64,000 bases of DNA, from assembly GCA_020637515.1 (NCBI GenBank), contig JACKKG010000001.1, positions 1,146,501 through 1,210,500 of the forward strand. Direction: 5' to 3'. The notes under the pieces are model-generated. The model was not told where the DNA came from, did no database searches, and saw only the letters and a list, made by a program, of their open reading frames with translations. This stretch comes from Rhodobacter sp. GTDB lineage: Bacteria > Pseudomonadota > Alphaproteobacteria > Rhodobacterales > Rhodobacteraceae. The position numbers were made by a program, and so were the translations under genes. This document shows positions 33,538 to 42,569 of the stretch, piece by piece (within the stretch, counting starts at the first letter, position 1; each line of letters begins with the position of its first letter).

Positions 33538-35115
33538 ATGCGGCTGACGCGTAGAACGTTCTTCGGGGCTTCGGCCTCGCTCATGGCCCTGGGCCTTGGT
33601 CCGGTATCGGCCCAGGCACGCCGGGGCGGCGAGCTGGTAATCGTCAGCGGCGAGAACCCGCGGCACCTGAACCCGGCGGTGCAGTCGGGCGTGGCAACGG
33701 CGGTGCCGGGCACGCAGATCTTCGCCTCGCCCCTGCGCGTTGACGAGAACTGGGACCTGCATCCCTATCTCGCGCAAAGCTGGGAATGGGCCGACGACGG
33801 TCTCAGCCTGACGCTGAACCTGGTTCCGGGCGTGCTTTTCCACGACGGCACGCCGGTCACCTCCGAGGACGTCGCGTTCTCGATCATGACGATCAAGCAG
33901 TATCACCCGTTCCAGACCATGTTCGGCCCGGTTGACAGGGTCGAGACCCCGGACGCCAACACCGCGATCATCCGCCTGTCGCAGACCCACCCGGCGCTGT
34001 TGCTGGCGCTGACCGGCGCGCTGTGCCCGATCCTTCCCAAGCACGTCTATGGCGACGGTCAGGACATCCCGTCGCACCCGGCGAACACCGCGCCGGTGGG
34101 TTGCGGCCCGTTCAAGCTGGTCGAATACGTCGCCGGGCAGCAGATCACCCTGGTGCGCAACGACGACTTCTTCCTCGAGGGCAAGCCCTATCTCGACCGG
34201 ATCACCATCCGCATCGTGCCCGACGCGGCTTCGGTCTCCCTGTCGCTGGAATCGGGCGAGGCCGATGCCGGCATCATCACCGATGCGACCGCGATCAACC
34301 GGCTGGGCAGCACCGACGGCCTGGTCGTCACGCCGCGCGGCTTCGAGGGGATCGGCCCGATCCAGTGGGTGGCGTTCAACACCCGCGTCGCGCCGTTGGA
34401 CGATGCGCGCGTGCGCCAGGCCATCGCGTATTCCATGGACCGCGACTTCATCCTGAACGCGCTGATGCGTGGCGTTGCCTCCAGCCAGAAAGGCCCGATC
34501 ATCGAATCGAGCCCGTTCTTCAACCCCGACATGCCCAGCTATAACATCGACCTGGACCGCGCGAATGCGCTGCTGGACGAGGCCGGGCATCCGCGCGGCG
34601 CCGACGGCACGCGCTTCAGCCTGACGATGGAGACGATCCCCGGCCGTGATTCGGCGCTGGGCAACGTGCCGGAATACCTGCGCTCGCAACTGCGCGAGGT
34701 CGGGATCGATCTGGAATTGCGGGCCTCGCCCGACTTCCCGACCTGGGCGGGCCGTCTGGCCTCGGGCGAATTCCAGATGTCGATGGACATCGTGTTCAAC
34801 TGGGGCGATCCGGTGATCGGCGTGCACCGCACCTATCTCAGCACCAACATTCGCCCGGTCATCTGGTCGAACACCCAGGGCTATGCCAACCCCGAGGTGG
34901 ACCGCCTGCTGAACGAGGCCGCGCGCGAGCTGGACACCGACCGCCGCCGCGACCTGTATTTCCAGTTCCAGGACATCGTCGGCAACGACCTGCCGGTCTA
35001 CTGGGTGAACGCGCTGCCCTATCACCACGTCTATGACAGCCGCATCGACCTGCCGCTGTCGATCTGGGGCATGATGCAGGCCATGGACGAGGTTTACTGG
35101 ACCGAAGACCGCTGA
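33538..35115 (+). CDS. ABC transporter substrate-binding protein, dipeptide/oligopeptide type
   Basis: Family 5 extracellular solute-binding protein of 525 aa (DppA/OppA-like). The N-terminus MRLTRRTFFGASASLMALG carries twin arginines followed by a hydrophobic stretch and SAQA, suggesting Tat export to the periplasm. Typical segments are NPRHLNPAVQSG, LAQSWEWADDGLSLTLNL, RVRQAIAYSMDRDFI and NRLLNEAA-like helices near the C-terminus. The ATG at 33538 is preferred because GGGAGA is 9 bases upstream; the ATG at 33532 is too close to it. First gene of a complete transporter operon; a stable hairpin follows the stop. Confidence 0.92.
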   Translation: MRLTRRTFFGASASLMALGLGPVSAQARRGGELVIVSGENPRHLNPAVQSGVATAVPGTQIFASPLRVDENWDLHPYLAQSWEWADDGLSLTLNLVPGVLFHDGTPVTSEDVAFSIMTIKQYHPFQTMFGPVDRVETPDANTAIIRLSQTHPALLLALTGALCPILPKHVYGDGQDIPSHPANTAPVGCGPFKLVEYVAGQQITLVRNDDFFLEGKPYLDRITIRIVPDAASVSLSLESGEADAGIITDATAINRLGSTDGLVVTPRGFEGIGPIQWVAFNTRVAPLDDARVRQAIAYSMDRDFILNALMRGVASSQKGPIIESSPFFNPDMPSYNIDLDRANALLDEAGHPRGADGTRFSLTMETIPGRDSALGNVPEYLRSQLREVGIDLELRASPDFPTWAGRLASGEFQMSMDIVFNWGDPVIGVHRTYLSTNIRPVIWSNTQGYANPEVDRLLNEAARELDTDRRRDLYFQFQDIVGNDLPVYWVNALPYHHVYDSRIDLPLSIWGMMQAMDEVYWTEDR

Positions 35116-35132
35116 GCGCGACGCGATCTCTT

Positions 35133-35158
35133 CTCTCCTCGCCTGACGGCGGGGAGAG
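35133..35158 (+). promoter_or_regulatory. Intercistronic stem-loop after the binding-protein gene
   Basis: CTCTCCTCGCC and GGCGGGGAGAG form an 11-bp stem with one wobble around TGAC, 17 bases after the stop and before the permease gene. No U-tract follows. Such hairpins commonly protect the upstream mRNA so that the binding protein is made in excess of the membrane parts. Confidence 0.6.
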
Positions 35159-35190
35159 CCCGCACTTGAATCTGACCTGAAAGGCCGCGG

Positions 35191-36171
35191 ATGGGATTCT
35201 CCAGCTACATTCTGCGCCGGTTGTTCTATGGCCTCATCCTGATGCTTGGGGTCGTGGTTCTGAATTTCTTCCTGATCCACGCCGCACCCGGCGATGCGGC
35301 CGAGGTCATCGCCGGCGAGATGGGCGGCACAACCGAGGAAATGATGGCGCAGATCCGGGCCCATTACGGGCTGGATCAACCGCTCTTGTGGCAGCTCTGG
35401 CTGTATCTCAAGCAGATCGCGATGCTGGATCTGGGCACCTCGTATCATTTCAACCGGCCCGTCACCGAACTGATCGCGCAACGCATCTGGCCGACGGTGC
35501 TGCTGGCAATGACGGCGCAACTGGTGGCCATGCTGATCGGCGTGGTCATGGGGGTGCTGGCCTCGCGCAAGCCGCAGGGCGTGTTCTCGGGGTTCGTGTC
35601 GGTCTTTTCGACCGTCGGCTATGCCGCGCCGGTGTTCTGGACCGGGCTGATGATGGTGATCCTTTTCGCGGCGACGATCCCGATCTTTCCCGTCGAGGGG
35701 ATGGTCAGCGCGCGGTTCCGCGGGTCGGGCCTGGCCTATGCGCTGAACGTCGCCCACCACCTGGTGCTGCCCGCGACGACGCTGGGCATCCTGTTCCTGG
35801 CGCAATACGCCCGCCTGTCGCGCACCGCCATGATCGAGGTCCTGGGCGCCGACTATGTCCGCACCGCGCGCGCCAAGGGGCTGGGCGAGGGCAAGGTCAC
35901 CTTCCGCCACGCGCTGCGCAACGCGGTGCTGCCGATCCTGACCGTCGCGGGCCTGCAATTCGGCAACCTGATCTCGGGCGCGCTGCTGGTCGAGACGGTG
36001 TTCAACTGGCCCGGCATGGGGCGGCTGGCCTTCGATTCGGTGCTCAGGCGCGACTATCCGACGCTGCTGGGCGTGCTGTTCTGTGCCTCGGCGGTGGTGG
36101 TGATCGCCAACCTGCTGACCGATATCAGCTATCGCTTTGCCGACCCCCGTATCCGCACCGGAGGGCGTTGA
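35191..36171 (+). CDS. ABC transporter permease, DppB type
   Basis: Inner-membrane permease of 326 aa with six helices. The N-terminal YILRRLFYGLILMLGVVVLN and the large periplasmic loop (GDAAEVIAGEMGGTTEEMMA) are characteristic of DppB/OppB. The EAA motif that contacts the ATPase is seen in YVRTARAKGLGEGKVTFRHALRNA, given here in two overlapping parts as YVRTARAKGL and GEGKVTFRHALRNA. It follows the binding-protein gene by 75 bases and precedes the DppC-type permease by 4. Confidence 0.94.
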   Translation: MGFSSYILRRLFYGLILMLGVVVLNFFLIHAAPGDAAEVIAGEMGGTTEEMMAQIRAHYGLDQPLLWQLWLYLKQIAMLDLGTSYHFNRPVTELIAQRIWPTVLLAMTAQLVAMLIGVVMGVLASRKPQGVFSGFVSVFSTVGYAAPVFWTGLMMVILFAATIPIFPVEGMVSARFRGSGLAYALNVAHHLVLPATTLGILFLAQYARLSRTAMIEVLGADYVRTARAKGLGEGKVTFRHALRNAVLPILTVAGLQFGNLISGALLVETVFNWPGMGRLAFDSVLRRDYPTLLGVLFCASAVVVIANLLTDISYRFADPRIRTGGR

Positions 36172-36175
36172 TCCC

Positions 36176-37051
36176 ATGACCGACACCACCGTCCCAAAGA
36201 TCGAGGCCGTCAGCCCCCTGCGCGAGGCCTGGCAGCAGTTCCTGCGCAACAAGCCGGCGGTCGCCGGGCTGGTGCTGCTGATCGCCATCGTGCTGTTCGT
36301 GCTGTATGGCCGCTATCTGGTCGATGCCGATCCCTACCGCATTGTCTGGGCGCCGCTCAGCGCACCCGGCGCGAACGAAGCGGTGCCGCTGGGCACCGAT
36401 TTCCTGGGTCGTGACATGCTGATCCTGCTGCTGAAAGGCGGCGCGCCAACCATGGCGGTGGGCCTGTCGGCGGCGCTGCTGACGGTCATCATCGGCATCA
36501 GCGTGGGCGCGCTGGCCGGGTATTTCGGCGGCTGGATCGACGATTTGCTGATGCGCTTCACCGAATTCTTCCAGGTGCTGCCCGCGCTGTTGTTCGCGAT
36601 GGTGCTGGTGACGCTGTTCTCGCCCTCGCTGGTGACGATTTCGTTTGCGATCGGCATCGTGTCCTGGCCGGCGACGGCGCGGCTGACCCGGGCCGAGTTC
36701 CTGCGCATCCGCGAGCTGGAATACGTCACCGCCGCCCGCTCGATCGGTGCCGGCAACCAGCGCATCATCTGGAAGGTGATCCTGCCCAACGCGCTGCCGC
36801 CGCTGATCGTCTCGGCCGCGCTGACCGTGGGCGTGGCCATCCTGTTCGAGGCCGGCCTGTCATTCCTGGGGCTGGGCGATCCCAACACCATCAGCTGGGG
36901 TCTGATGATCGGCCAGAACCGGGCGTTCCTGCTCGAGGCCTGGTGGCCCGTCGCCATCCCCGGGATCGCGATCTTCCTGACGGTCTTTGCCGTGTCGCTG
37001 GTGGGCGACGGCCTCAACGATGCCTTCAATCCGAAGCTGAGGTCCCGATGA
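36176..37051 (+). CDS. ABC transporter permease, DppC type
   Basis: Second permease, 291 aa, six helices, with the DppC/OppC N-terminal first helix (AGLVLLIAIVLFVLYG) and the GTDFLGRDM motif. EAA loop: YVTAARSIGAGNQRIIWKVI. The ATG at 36176 follows GGAGGG. The stop overlaps the next ATPase gene (ATGA). Confidence 0.94.
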   Translation: MTDTTVPKIEAVSPLREAWQQFLRNKPAVAGLVLLIAIVLFVLYGRYLVDADPYRIVWAPLSAPGANEAVPLGTDFLGRDMLILLLKGGAPTMAVGLSAALLTVIIGISVGALAGYFGGWIDDLLMRFTEFFQVLPALLFAMVLVTLFSPSLVTISFAIGIVSWPATARLTRAEFLRIRELEYVTAARSIGAGNQRIIWKVILPNALPPLIVSAALTVGVAILFEAGLSFLGLGDPNTISWGLMIGQNRAFLLEAWWPVAIPGIAIFLTVFAVSLVGDGLNDAFNPKLRSR

Positions 37052-38040
37052 CCCCATTGATGAGCCTTCAGGACCTGCGGGTCGAATTCGACACCCGTCA
37101 TGGCCGCGTCACCGCATTGAGCAGCGTCAGCCTGGACGTGAGGCCGGGCGAGACGCTGGGCATCGTCGGCGAATCGGGGTGCGGAAAGTCGATCACCGCA
37201 CTGGCGATGATGGGTCTGATCCCCAATCCGCCCGGCCACCTGACCCAGGGCACCATCACCTTCGACGGCGAGGACATCACCCGCGCCGCGCCGCGCCGGA
37301 TGCGGCAACTCAGGGGCGGTGAGATCGCGATGATCTTCCAGGAGCCGATGACCTCGTTGAACCCGGTGTTCACGGTCGGCGACCAGATCGCCGAGGCGAT
37401 CTTGCTGCATCAGGACATGTCCCGGGCCGAGGCCGACAGGCAGGTCGTCGAACTGCTGGAAACCGTCGGTATTCCCGAACCCGCCGCACGGGCCAAGTCG
37501 TATCCGCACCAATTGTCGGGGGGGATGCGCCAGCGGGTGATGATCGCCATGGCGATTTCCTGCCGGCCGAAGCTGCTGATCGCGGATGAACCGACGACCG
37601 CGCTGGATGTGACCGTTCAGGCGCAGATCTTCGACCTGATGCGCGACATTCAGCAGAAATTCGGCGTGGCGATCGTGCTGATTACCCATGACATGGGCGC
37701 CATCGCCGAAATGACCGACCGCGTCGTGGTGATGTATGCCGGGCGGGTGATCGAACAGGGGCTGTCCGACCAGATCCTGGACAATCCGCTGCACCCCTAT
37801 ACGCGCGGCCTGATCGGCTGCATTCCGGTGCTGGGGCGCGAGGCGGCCTCGACCGAGCGCCTGCCGCCCCTGGCCGAGATCCCCGGAGTCGTGCCGCCCC
37901 TGCACCTGCTGGGCGATGGCTGCGCCTTCGCCGACCGCTGCGCGCTGGCCGACGCGCATTGCCGCGCCGAACGTCCGCTGCTGCACGACCAGGGCCATGG
38001 CCACCCCGTCGCCTGTCACCACGCGGGAGTTCCGGCATGA
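37048..38040 (+). CDS. ABC transporter ATP-binding protein, DppD type
   Basis: ATPase of 330 aa: Walker A GESGCGKS (41-48), signature LSGGMRQRV, Walker B LLIADEPTTALDV, and the oligopeptide-transporter C-terminal extension with cysteines (CAFADRCALADAHC) that may bind an Fe-S centre in this subfamily. ATGA overlaps with the genes on both sides make the operon translationally coupled. Confidence 0.95.
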   Translation: MTPLMSLQDLRVEFDTRHGRVTALSSVSLDVRPGETLGIVGESGCGKSITALAMMGLIPNPPGHLTQGTITFDGEDITRAAPRRMRQLRGGEIAMIFQEPMTSLNPVFTVGDQIAEAILLHQDMSRAEADRQVVELLETVGIPEPAARAKSYPHQLSGGMRQRVMIAMAISCRPKLLIADEPTTALDVTVQAQIFDLMRDIQQKFGVAIVLITHDMGAIAEMTDRVVVMYAGRVIEQGLSDQILDNPLHPYTRGLIGCIPVLGREAASTERLPPLAEIPGVVPPLHLLGDGCAFADRCALADAHCRAERPLLHDQGHGHPVACHHAGVPA

Positions 38041-39014
38041 ACCAGCCCCTTCTTTCGGCCCGTGATCTGTCGGTCAACTTCGAGATCGGCCGCAAGGGCC
38101 TGTTTGGCAAACCGCGCCTGTTGCGGGCGGTCCGTGGCGTGGATTTCGACCTGATGCCCGGCCGCACCCTGGGCCTGGTGGGCGAGTCGGGGTCCGGCAA
38201 GACCACCACGGCGATGGCGGCGATCCGCCTGACGCCGCCCACCGGCGGGTCGGTCACCTTTGACGGAGACGACCTGCTGACCCTGCCACCCGAGGCGATG
38301 CGCGCCCACCGGCGGCATTTGCAGGTGATCTTTCAAGATCCCTATTCCTCGCTCAATCCGCGCGACAGGGTGGGTGCCATCGTGCGCGAACCCCTGGATC
38401 TGATGGACGTCGGTGATCCGGCAGGGCGCGACGAGCGCGTGCGCGAATTGTTCCGTCTGGTCGGCCTCAGGCCCGACCAGATGACGCTGTTCCCGCACCA
38501 GTTCTCGGGTGGGCAGCGGCAGCGGATCTCGATCGCGCGGGCCCTGGCGACGAACCCCCGGCTCATCGTTTGCGACGAACCCGTCAGCGCGCTGGACGTG
38601 GCGATCCAGGCGCAGATCCTCAACCTGCTGCGCCGGTTGCAGGACGAATTCGGGCTGAGCTACCTGTTCATTTCGCACGACCTGGGCGTCGTGCAGTTCA
38701 TCTGCGACGACATCGCGGTCATGTATCTGGGCGAGATCGTGGAATACGCCGATCGACCGACGCTGTTTGCCCAGCCGCGCCATCCCTACACCGCGGTGCT
38801 GCTCGATGCCGCGCCGTCGCTTGCGCGGCGCAAGTCGGCCGGGTATCGCCGCGCCGGCATGGTCAAGGGCGACCTGCCGTCACCGATGAACCTGCCCCGG
38901 GGCTGCGCCTTTGCCTCGCGCTGTCCGAACGCGCAGGCCCTGTGCCGCGACGAGGCGCCGGTGCTGCGCGCCCTGGGCGACAGCCGCGTCGCCTGCCATT
39001 TCCCGCTGAGCTGA
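38037..39014 (+). CDS. ABC transporter ATP-binding protein, DppF type
   Basis: Second ATPase, 325 aa: Walker A GESGSGKT (49-56), signature FSGGQRQRISIARAL, Walker B LIVCDEPVSALDV, and the C-terminal RGCAFASRCPNAQALC extension. It completes a five-gene importer. The N-terminal insert RKGLFGKPRLLRAV is typical of the DppF/OppF branch. A hairpin terminator lies 8 bases downstream. Confidence 0.95.
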   Translation: MNQPLLSARDLSVNFEIGRKGLFGKPRLLRAVRGVDFDLMPGRTLGLVGESGSGKTTTAMAAIRLTPPTGGSVTFDGDDLLTLPPEAMRAHRRHLQVIFQDPYSSLNPRDRVGAIVREPLDLMDVGDPAGRDERVRELFRLVGLRPDQMTLFPHQFSGGQRQRISIARALATNPRLIVCDEPVSALDVAIQAQILNLLRRLQDEFGLSYLFISHDLGVVQFICDDIAVMYLGEIVEYADRPTLFAQPRHPYTAVLLDAAPSLARRKSAGYRRAGMVKGDLPSPMNLPRGCAFASRCPNAQALCRDEAPVLRALGDSRVACHFPLS

Positions 39015-39021
39015 CACGAAA

Positions 39022-39046
39022 AGACCCGGCGTTGCCCGCCGGGTCT
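39022..39046. terminator. Bidirectional terminator hairpin
   Basis: Perfect 10-bp stem AGACCCGGCG / CGCCGGGTCT around TTGCC between convergent genes. On the minus strand it is followed by TTTTCG, so it best fits the end of the mini-protein gene at 39071; on the plus strand the U-tract is missing but the stem is directly after the DppF-type gene. Confidence 0.8.
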
Positions 39047-39070
39047 GAAGATTGGAAATGGCCCCGGGGA

Positions 39071-39199
39071 TTACTTGCTTCCCCCTTTCGCCGGCGTGCC
39101 CTTCACGGGTGCCGCGCCCTTGGCGGGTGCCCCCTTGGCCGGAGCACCCTTTGCCGGTGCCCCCTTGGCCCCAGCCTTGCCGTCGCCTTTTGCTGCCAT
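39071..39199 (-). CDS. Lys/Ala/Gly/Pro repeat mini-protein (42 aa)
   Basis: Starts MAAKGDGKAGAKGAP and continues with three to four copies of a GAPAK-type pentapeptide before ending TPAKGGSK. It has no acidic residue beyond position 6, so it is strongly basic, resembling eukaryotic histone H1 tails and bacterial AlgP/HctB-like repeats in composition. AGGAGG lies 9 bases before the ATG and a hairpin terminator follows, so it looks like a genuine single-gene unit. No known family recognised; nucleic-acid binding is inferred from composition only. Confidence 0.6.
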   Translation of the reverse strand: MAAKGDGKAGAKGAPAKGAPAKGAPAKGAAPVKGTPAKGGSK

Positions 39200-39439
39200 G
39201 TCCGCGTCCTCCTGATGCGGGTCCACCGTGCCCTGCGGGGAAATCCCGCACGGGGACGGCTTGCCGGGATGCGCAATCCCGGCCCTTTGACGATACACCC
39301 GGCCCGGATTCTGGCAACAGAAACAGTTGTGTGATCGGTGCGATTCCGCCGGCCACGGGGGGCCGGCGGGGATCGTGGTGCAAGGGTGGAAAGGGGCGCT
39401 TGCGGGCGGCCAGGCCGCCCGCAGCCGCGCCCCGGAATG

Positions 39440-40819
39440 TCAGCCGAGGATCTCGGTCAGGGCGCCGTCGATCGCATCGGTGATCTGGTCGATCTGATCC
39501 GCGCTGACCACCAGCGCCGGGCTCAGGCACAGGGTGTTGTTGAACCCGGGCAGCGAGCGGTTGGTCATGCCGATCTGCACGCCGCGCTTCATCACCGCGC
39601 CAGTGATCGCCGCGACCAGCTTTTCGTCCAGCGGTTCCCGGGTCGCGCGATCCTTGACCAGCTCGGCGCCGCAAAACAGCCCGCGCCCGCGCACGTCGCC
39701 GATGACCGCGTGCTTTTCCATCAGCGCATGCAGGTTGCCGATCAGCCGGTCGCCCATCGCCAGCGTGTTCGCCAGCAGGCTTTCGTCCTCGATGATGCGC
39801 ATGTTCTCGATCGCCGCCGCCGGCCCCGAGGTGCAGCCGCCAAAGGTCGAGATGTCGCGGAAATAGCCCAGCGGGTCGGCGGTGTTGTCCTTGAACATGT
39901 CGAACACGGCCTCGGTCGTGACCGTGCAGGAAATCGCCGCATAGCCCGAGGCGACACCCTTGGCCATCGTCACGATGTCGGGTTGGATGCCATAGTTCTG
40001 ATAGCCGAACCAGGTGCCCGTCCGGCCGACACCGCAGACCACCTCGTCGATGATCAGCAGGACGCCGTATTTCCTGCAGATCTCCTGCACGCGCGGCCAG
40101 TAGCCTTCGGGGGGCGTAATGACGCCGCCGCCCGCCGTGACGGGTTCCAGGATGATCGCGCCGACCGTGTCGGCGCCCTCGCGCAGGATCACCTCTTCGA
40201 TCGCATTCGCCGCGCGCAGGCCATAATCGGCCACGTCGCCCCACTGGCTGCGGTATTCCAGGCAGTGCGGCACCGGAACGAAGCCGTCGGGGAACGGACC
40301 ATACTGCATCTTGCGCTCATCCTGCCCGCCCGAGGCAAGGCACGCGATCGTCGTGCCGTGATAGTCGCGCTCGCGATACAGGATCTTCCACTTCTTGCCG
40401 CCATGCTGACGATGCGCGATCTGGCGCACCATCTTGTAGGCCTTCTCGTTCGCTTCCGAACCCGAGTTGGAATAATACACCCGGCTCATGCCCGGCATCT
40501 TGTCGATCAGCATCTTGGCAAAGATCGCGCCCGGAATCGACCCGGCCGAGCCGGCGAAATAGTTCATCTTGACCAGTTGGTCGCGCACCGCGTTGGCGAT
40601 GCTCTCGCGGCCGTAGCCGACATTGACGGTCCAGACCCCGCCCGAGACCGCGTCCAGCGTCTCTTTTCCGCTGGCGTCCCAGACGCGCAGGCCCTTGCCC
40701 TCGACGATGACCCGCGGGTCCACGGTCTCAAAGGGTTTGTGCTGCGTCAGATGGTGCCAGACATGCGTGCGGTCGGCCTCGACCACGGCGCCGATATCGT
40801 TGAACGTCGCGGTATCCAT
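39440..40819 (-). CDS. tpa: Taurine:pyruvate aminotransferase
   Basis: Class III PLP aminotransferase of 459 aa that converts taurine plus pyruvate to sulfoacetaldehyde plus alanine. YYSNSGSEANEKAYKMVRQ, RDYHGTTIACLASGGQ and DEVVCGVGRTGTWFGY are characteristic, with the PLP lysine in TMAKGVASGY (about residue 287). The specific assignment to taurine rests on similarity to Tpa of other alphaproteobacteria and on the adjacent tauR and xsc. The start at 40819 follows GGGAGAG. Divergent from tauR; paired direct repeats at 40901-40933 lie upstream. Confidence 0.93.
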   Translation of the reverse strand: MDTATFNDIGAVVEADRTHVWHHLTQHKPFETVDPRVIVEGKGLRVWDASGKETLDAVSGGVWTVNVGYGRESIANAVRDQLVKMNYFAGSAGSIPGAIFAKMLIDKMPGMSRVYYSNSGSEANEKAYKMVRQIAHRQHGGKKWKILYRERDYHGTTIACLASGGQDERKMQYGPFPDGFVPVPHCLEYRSQWGDVADYGLRAANAIEEVILREGADTVGAIILEPVTAGGGVITPPEGYWPRVQEICRKYGVLLIIDEVVCGVGRTGTWFGYQNYGIQPDIVTMAKGVASGYAAISCTVTTEAVFDMFKDNTADPLGYFRDISTFGGCTSGPAAAIENMRIIEDESLLANTLAMGDRLIGNLHALMEKHAVIGDVRGRGLFCGAELVKDRATREPLDEKLVAAITGAVMKRGVQIGMTNRSLPGFNNTLCLSPALVVSADQIDQITDAIDGALTEILG

Positions 40820-40900
40820 CGCGCGAATCTCTCCCTGAAGTGCCGCGCGTGACGGCGGCGTGACGTGACCCCCGATCATCTGCCCTCGCACGGCTTGCGG

Positions 40901-40933
40901 ATAGGGCCAGTTCCGGCCTATTCATAGACCCAG
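40901..40933 (-). promoter_or_regulatory. Putative TauR operator upstream of tpa
   Basis: On the minus strand, two direct repeats CTGGGTCTAT (40933-40924) and CTGGCCCTAT (40910-40901) are spaced 23 bases start to start and point toward tpa, 82 bases before its ATG. The same arrangement with CTGGCGCTAA and CTGGCCCTAA stands before xsc. TauR of Rhodobacter capsulatus is reported to bind CTGGAC(C/T)TAA direct repeats, which these match in pattern. Confidence 0.75.
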
Positions 40934-40972
40934 AGGTCGCCATCGGCGGCCACTTGCCCAAGGATTTCCGCA

Positions 40973-42442
40973 ATGATTTCGGTCGAATGCTTCCTGCTCG
41001 ATCCCAACCGGCCCGGAACCTTGCAGAACCGCATCCGCCAGATGGTGGCCGAAGGCATCCTGGCAGGGCGTCTCAGGCCGGGGGAACGGATGCCGTCGAG
41101 CCGCCGCCTGGCCGAACATCTGGGCGTCAGCCGCATCACGGTGACGCTGGCCTATACCGATCTGGTGGCCGATGATTATCTGCGCGCGCAGGGGCGTTCG
41201 GGCTATTTCGTGTCGGAAAACGCGCCCCAGCCCGGCGATTTCCCCGAGGTCGGCGCACGCGGCACCGATGCCGTGGACTGGACCCGCGCGCTGGGCCATC
41301 GACCGGCCAGCGGGCAGTTGAACATGGGCAAGCCCCGCAATTGGCGCGATTTCCGCTATCCCTTTGTCTACGGGCAGGCGGACCCGGCGCTGTTCGATCA
41401 CGCCAACTGGCGCGGCTGCATGATCCAGGCGCTGGGGCAAAAGGACTTTGCCCGCATGACCGACGACCAGTTCGAACAGGACGACCCGGGGCTGTTGGAA
41501 TACATCGCCCGCCACACGCTGCCCCGGCGGGGAATCCTGGCGCGCGGTGACGAGATTCTGGTGACGCTGGGGGCGCAGAACGCACTGTGGCTGACGGCGC
41601 AACTGCTGCTGAACCAGCGCCGCAGCGCCGGGATCGAGGACCCGGGCTATCCCGGGTTGCGTGAGATCCTGAACCAGACCCGATGCCGCGTGCAGGGGCT
41701 TGCGGTCGGTCCGCGCGGCCTGGACCCGGCGGCGTTGCCGGCCGGTCTGGACGTGCTGTTCTGCACCCCCTCGCACCACTGTCCCACCGGGGCGACGATG
41801 CCGCTGGACGCCCGGCACGCGCTGCTCAAGGTCGCCAACGACCGCGGGATGCTGGTCATCGAGGACGACTACGAGTTCGAGATCAGCCCCGACCGCGCGC
41901 CCCTGCCGGCGCTGAAGTCGCTGGATCGCGAAGGGCGCGTCATCCACATCGGCAGCTTCTCGAAGTCGCTGTTTCCGGGGTTGCGGCTGGGCTTTCTGGT
42001 CGGTCCCGCGCCCTTCATCCGCGAGGCGCGGGCATTGCGGGCCACCGTGCTGCGCCACCCGCCGGGCCTGTTGCAGCGCGCCGCGGCGCATTTCCTGTCG
42101 ATGGGGCATTACGACGCGATGCTCAGGCGCCTGACGCGTGCCTTTGCAACGCGGCGCGCGGTCATGCTGAAGGCCGCCGAGGAAAACGGCCTGACCATCG
42201 CCGGCGCCATCGAGGACGGGGGGTCCAGCCTGTGGATGCGGGCGCCAAAGGGCGTGAACGTGGCCGAACTGGCGCATCAGCTCAAGGATCGCAGCGTCCT
42301 GATCGAGCCGGGCACCCCCTTTTTCAGCACAGCGCGCGAGGGCGAGAGCTTCTATCGCATCGCCTATTCCTCGATCACCTCGGACCGTATTCCCGAGGGA
42401 ATCCAGCGAATCGCCCGGGTGCAGGCGACGCTGGCCCGCTGA
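40973..42442 (+). CDS. tauR: TauR, MocR-type taurine regulator
   Basis: Regulator of 489 aa with an N-terminal GntR-type winged HTH (SRRLAEHLGVSRITVTLAY, about residues 43-61) joined to a class I aminotransferase-like domain (IEDPGYPGLREILNQ, VIEDDYEFEISP, and the PLP lysine region HIGSFSKSLFPGLRLGF). MocR proteins sense PLP or amino compounds; TauR activates taurine genes in Rhodobacter. AAGGA precedes the ATG. It lies between tpa and xsc, the two genes with matching direct repeats upstream, so it probably activates both in response to taurine. Confidence 0.92.
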   Translation: MISVECFLLDPNRPGTLQNRIRQMVAEGILAGRLRPGERMPSSRRLAEHLGVSRITVTLAYTDLVADDYLRAQGRSGYFVSENAPQPGDFPEVGARGTDAVDWTRALGHRPASGQLNMGKPRNWRDFRYPFVYGQADPALFDHANWRGCMIQALGQKDFARMTDDQFEQDDPGLLEYIARHTLPRRGILARGDEILVTLGAQNALWLTAQLLLNQRRSAGIEDPGYPGLREILNQTRCRVQGLAVGPRGLDPAALPAGLDVLFCTPSHHCPTGATMPLDARHALLKVANDRGMLVIEDDYEFEISPDRAPLPALKSLDREGRVIHIGSFSKSLFPGLRLGFLVGPAPFIREARALRATVLRHPPGLLQRAAAHFLSMGHYDAMLRRLTRAFATRRAVMLKAAEENGLTIAGAIEDGGSSLWMRAPKGVNVAELAHQLKDRSVLIEPGTPFFSTAREGESFYRIAYSSITSDRIPEGIQRIARVQATLAR

Positions 42443-42451
42443 CCCGTCGAT

Positions 42452-42484
42452 CTGGCGCTAAGTTTCTGTCCCGGCTGGCCCTAA
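42452..42484 (+). promoter_or_regulatory. Putative TauR operator upstream of xsc
   Basis: Direct repeats CTGGCGCTAA (42452-42461) and CTGGCCCTAA (42475-42484), 23 bases start to start, each followed by an A/T-rich GTTTC or ACTTTC, 86 bases before the xsc ATG and pointing toward it. Spacing equals that of the tpa operator. Confidence 0.78.
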
Positions 42485-42569
42485 ACTTTCGCCAGCCGAT
42501 CGCCCAATCTGGCAACAGACCGTGCGGCCCGCATTTCGGGCCGCGCCCGATTCCCAAGGACCCAACTCG

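Noticed and set aside
33409..36288. Long minus-strand frame opposite the ABC receptor and permease genes
   Set aside because: Low-complexity charged translation without domains; the plus-strand frame has a Tat signal and transporter motifs.
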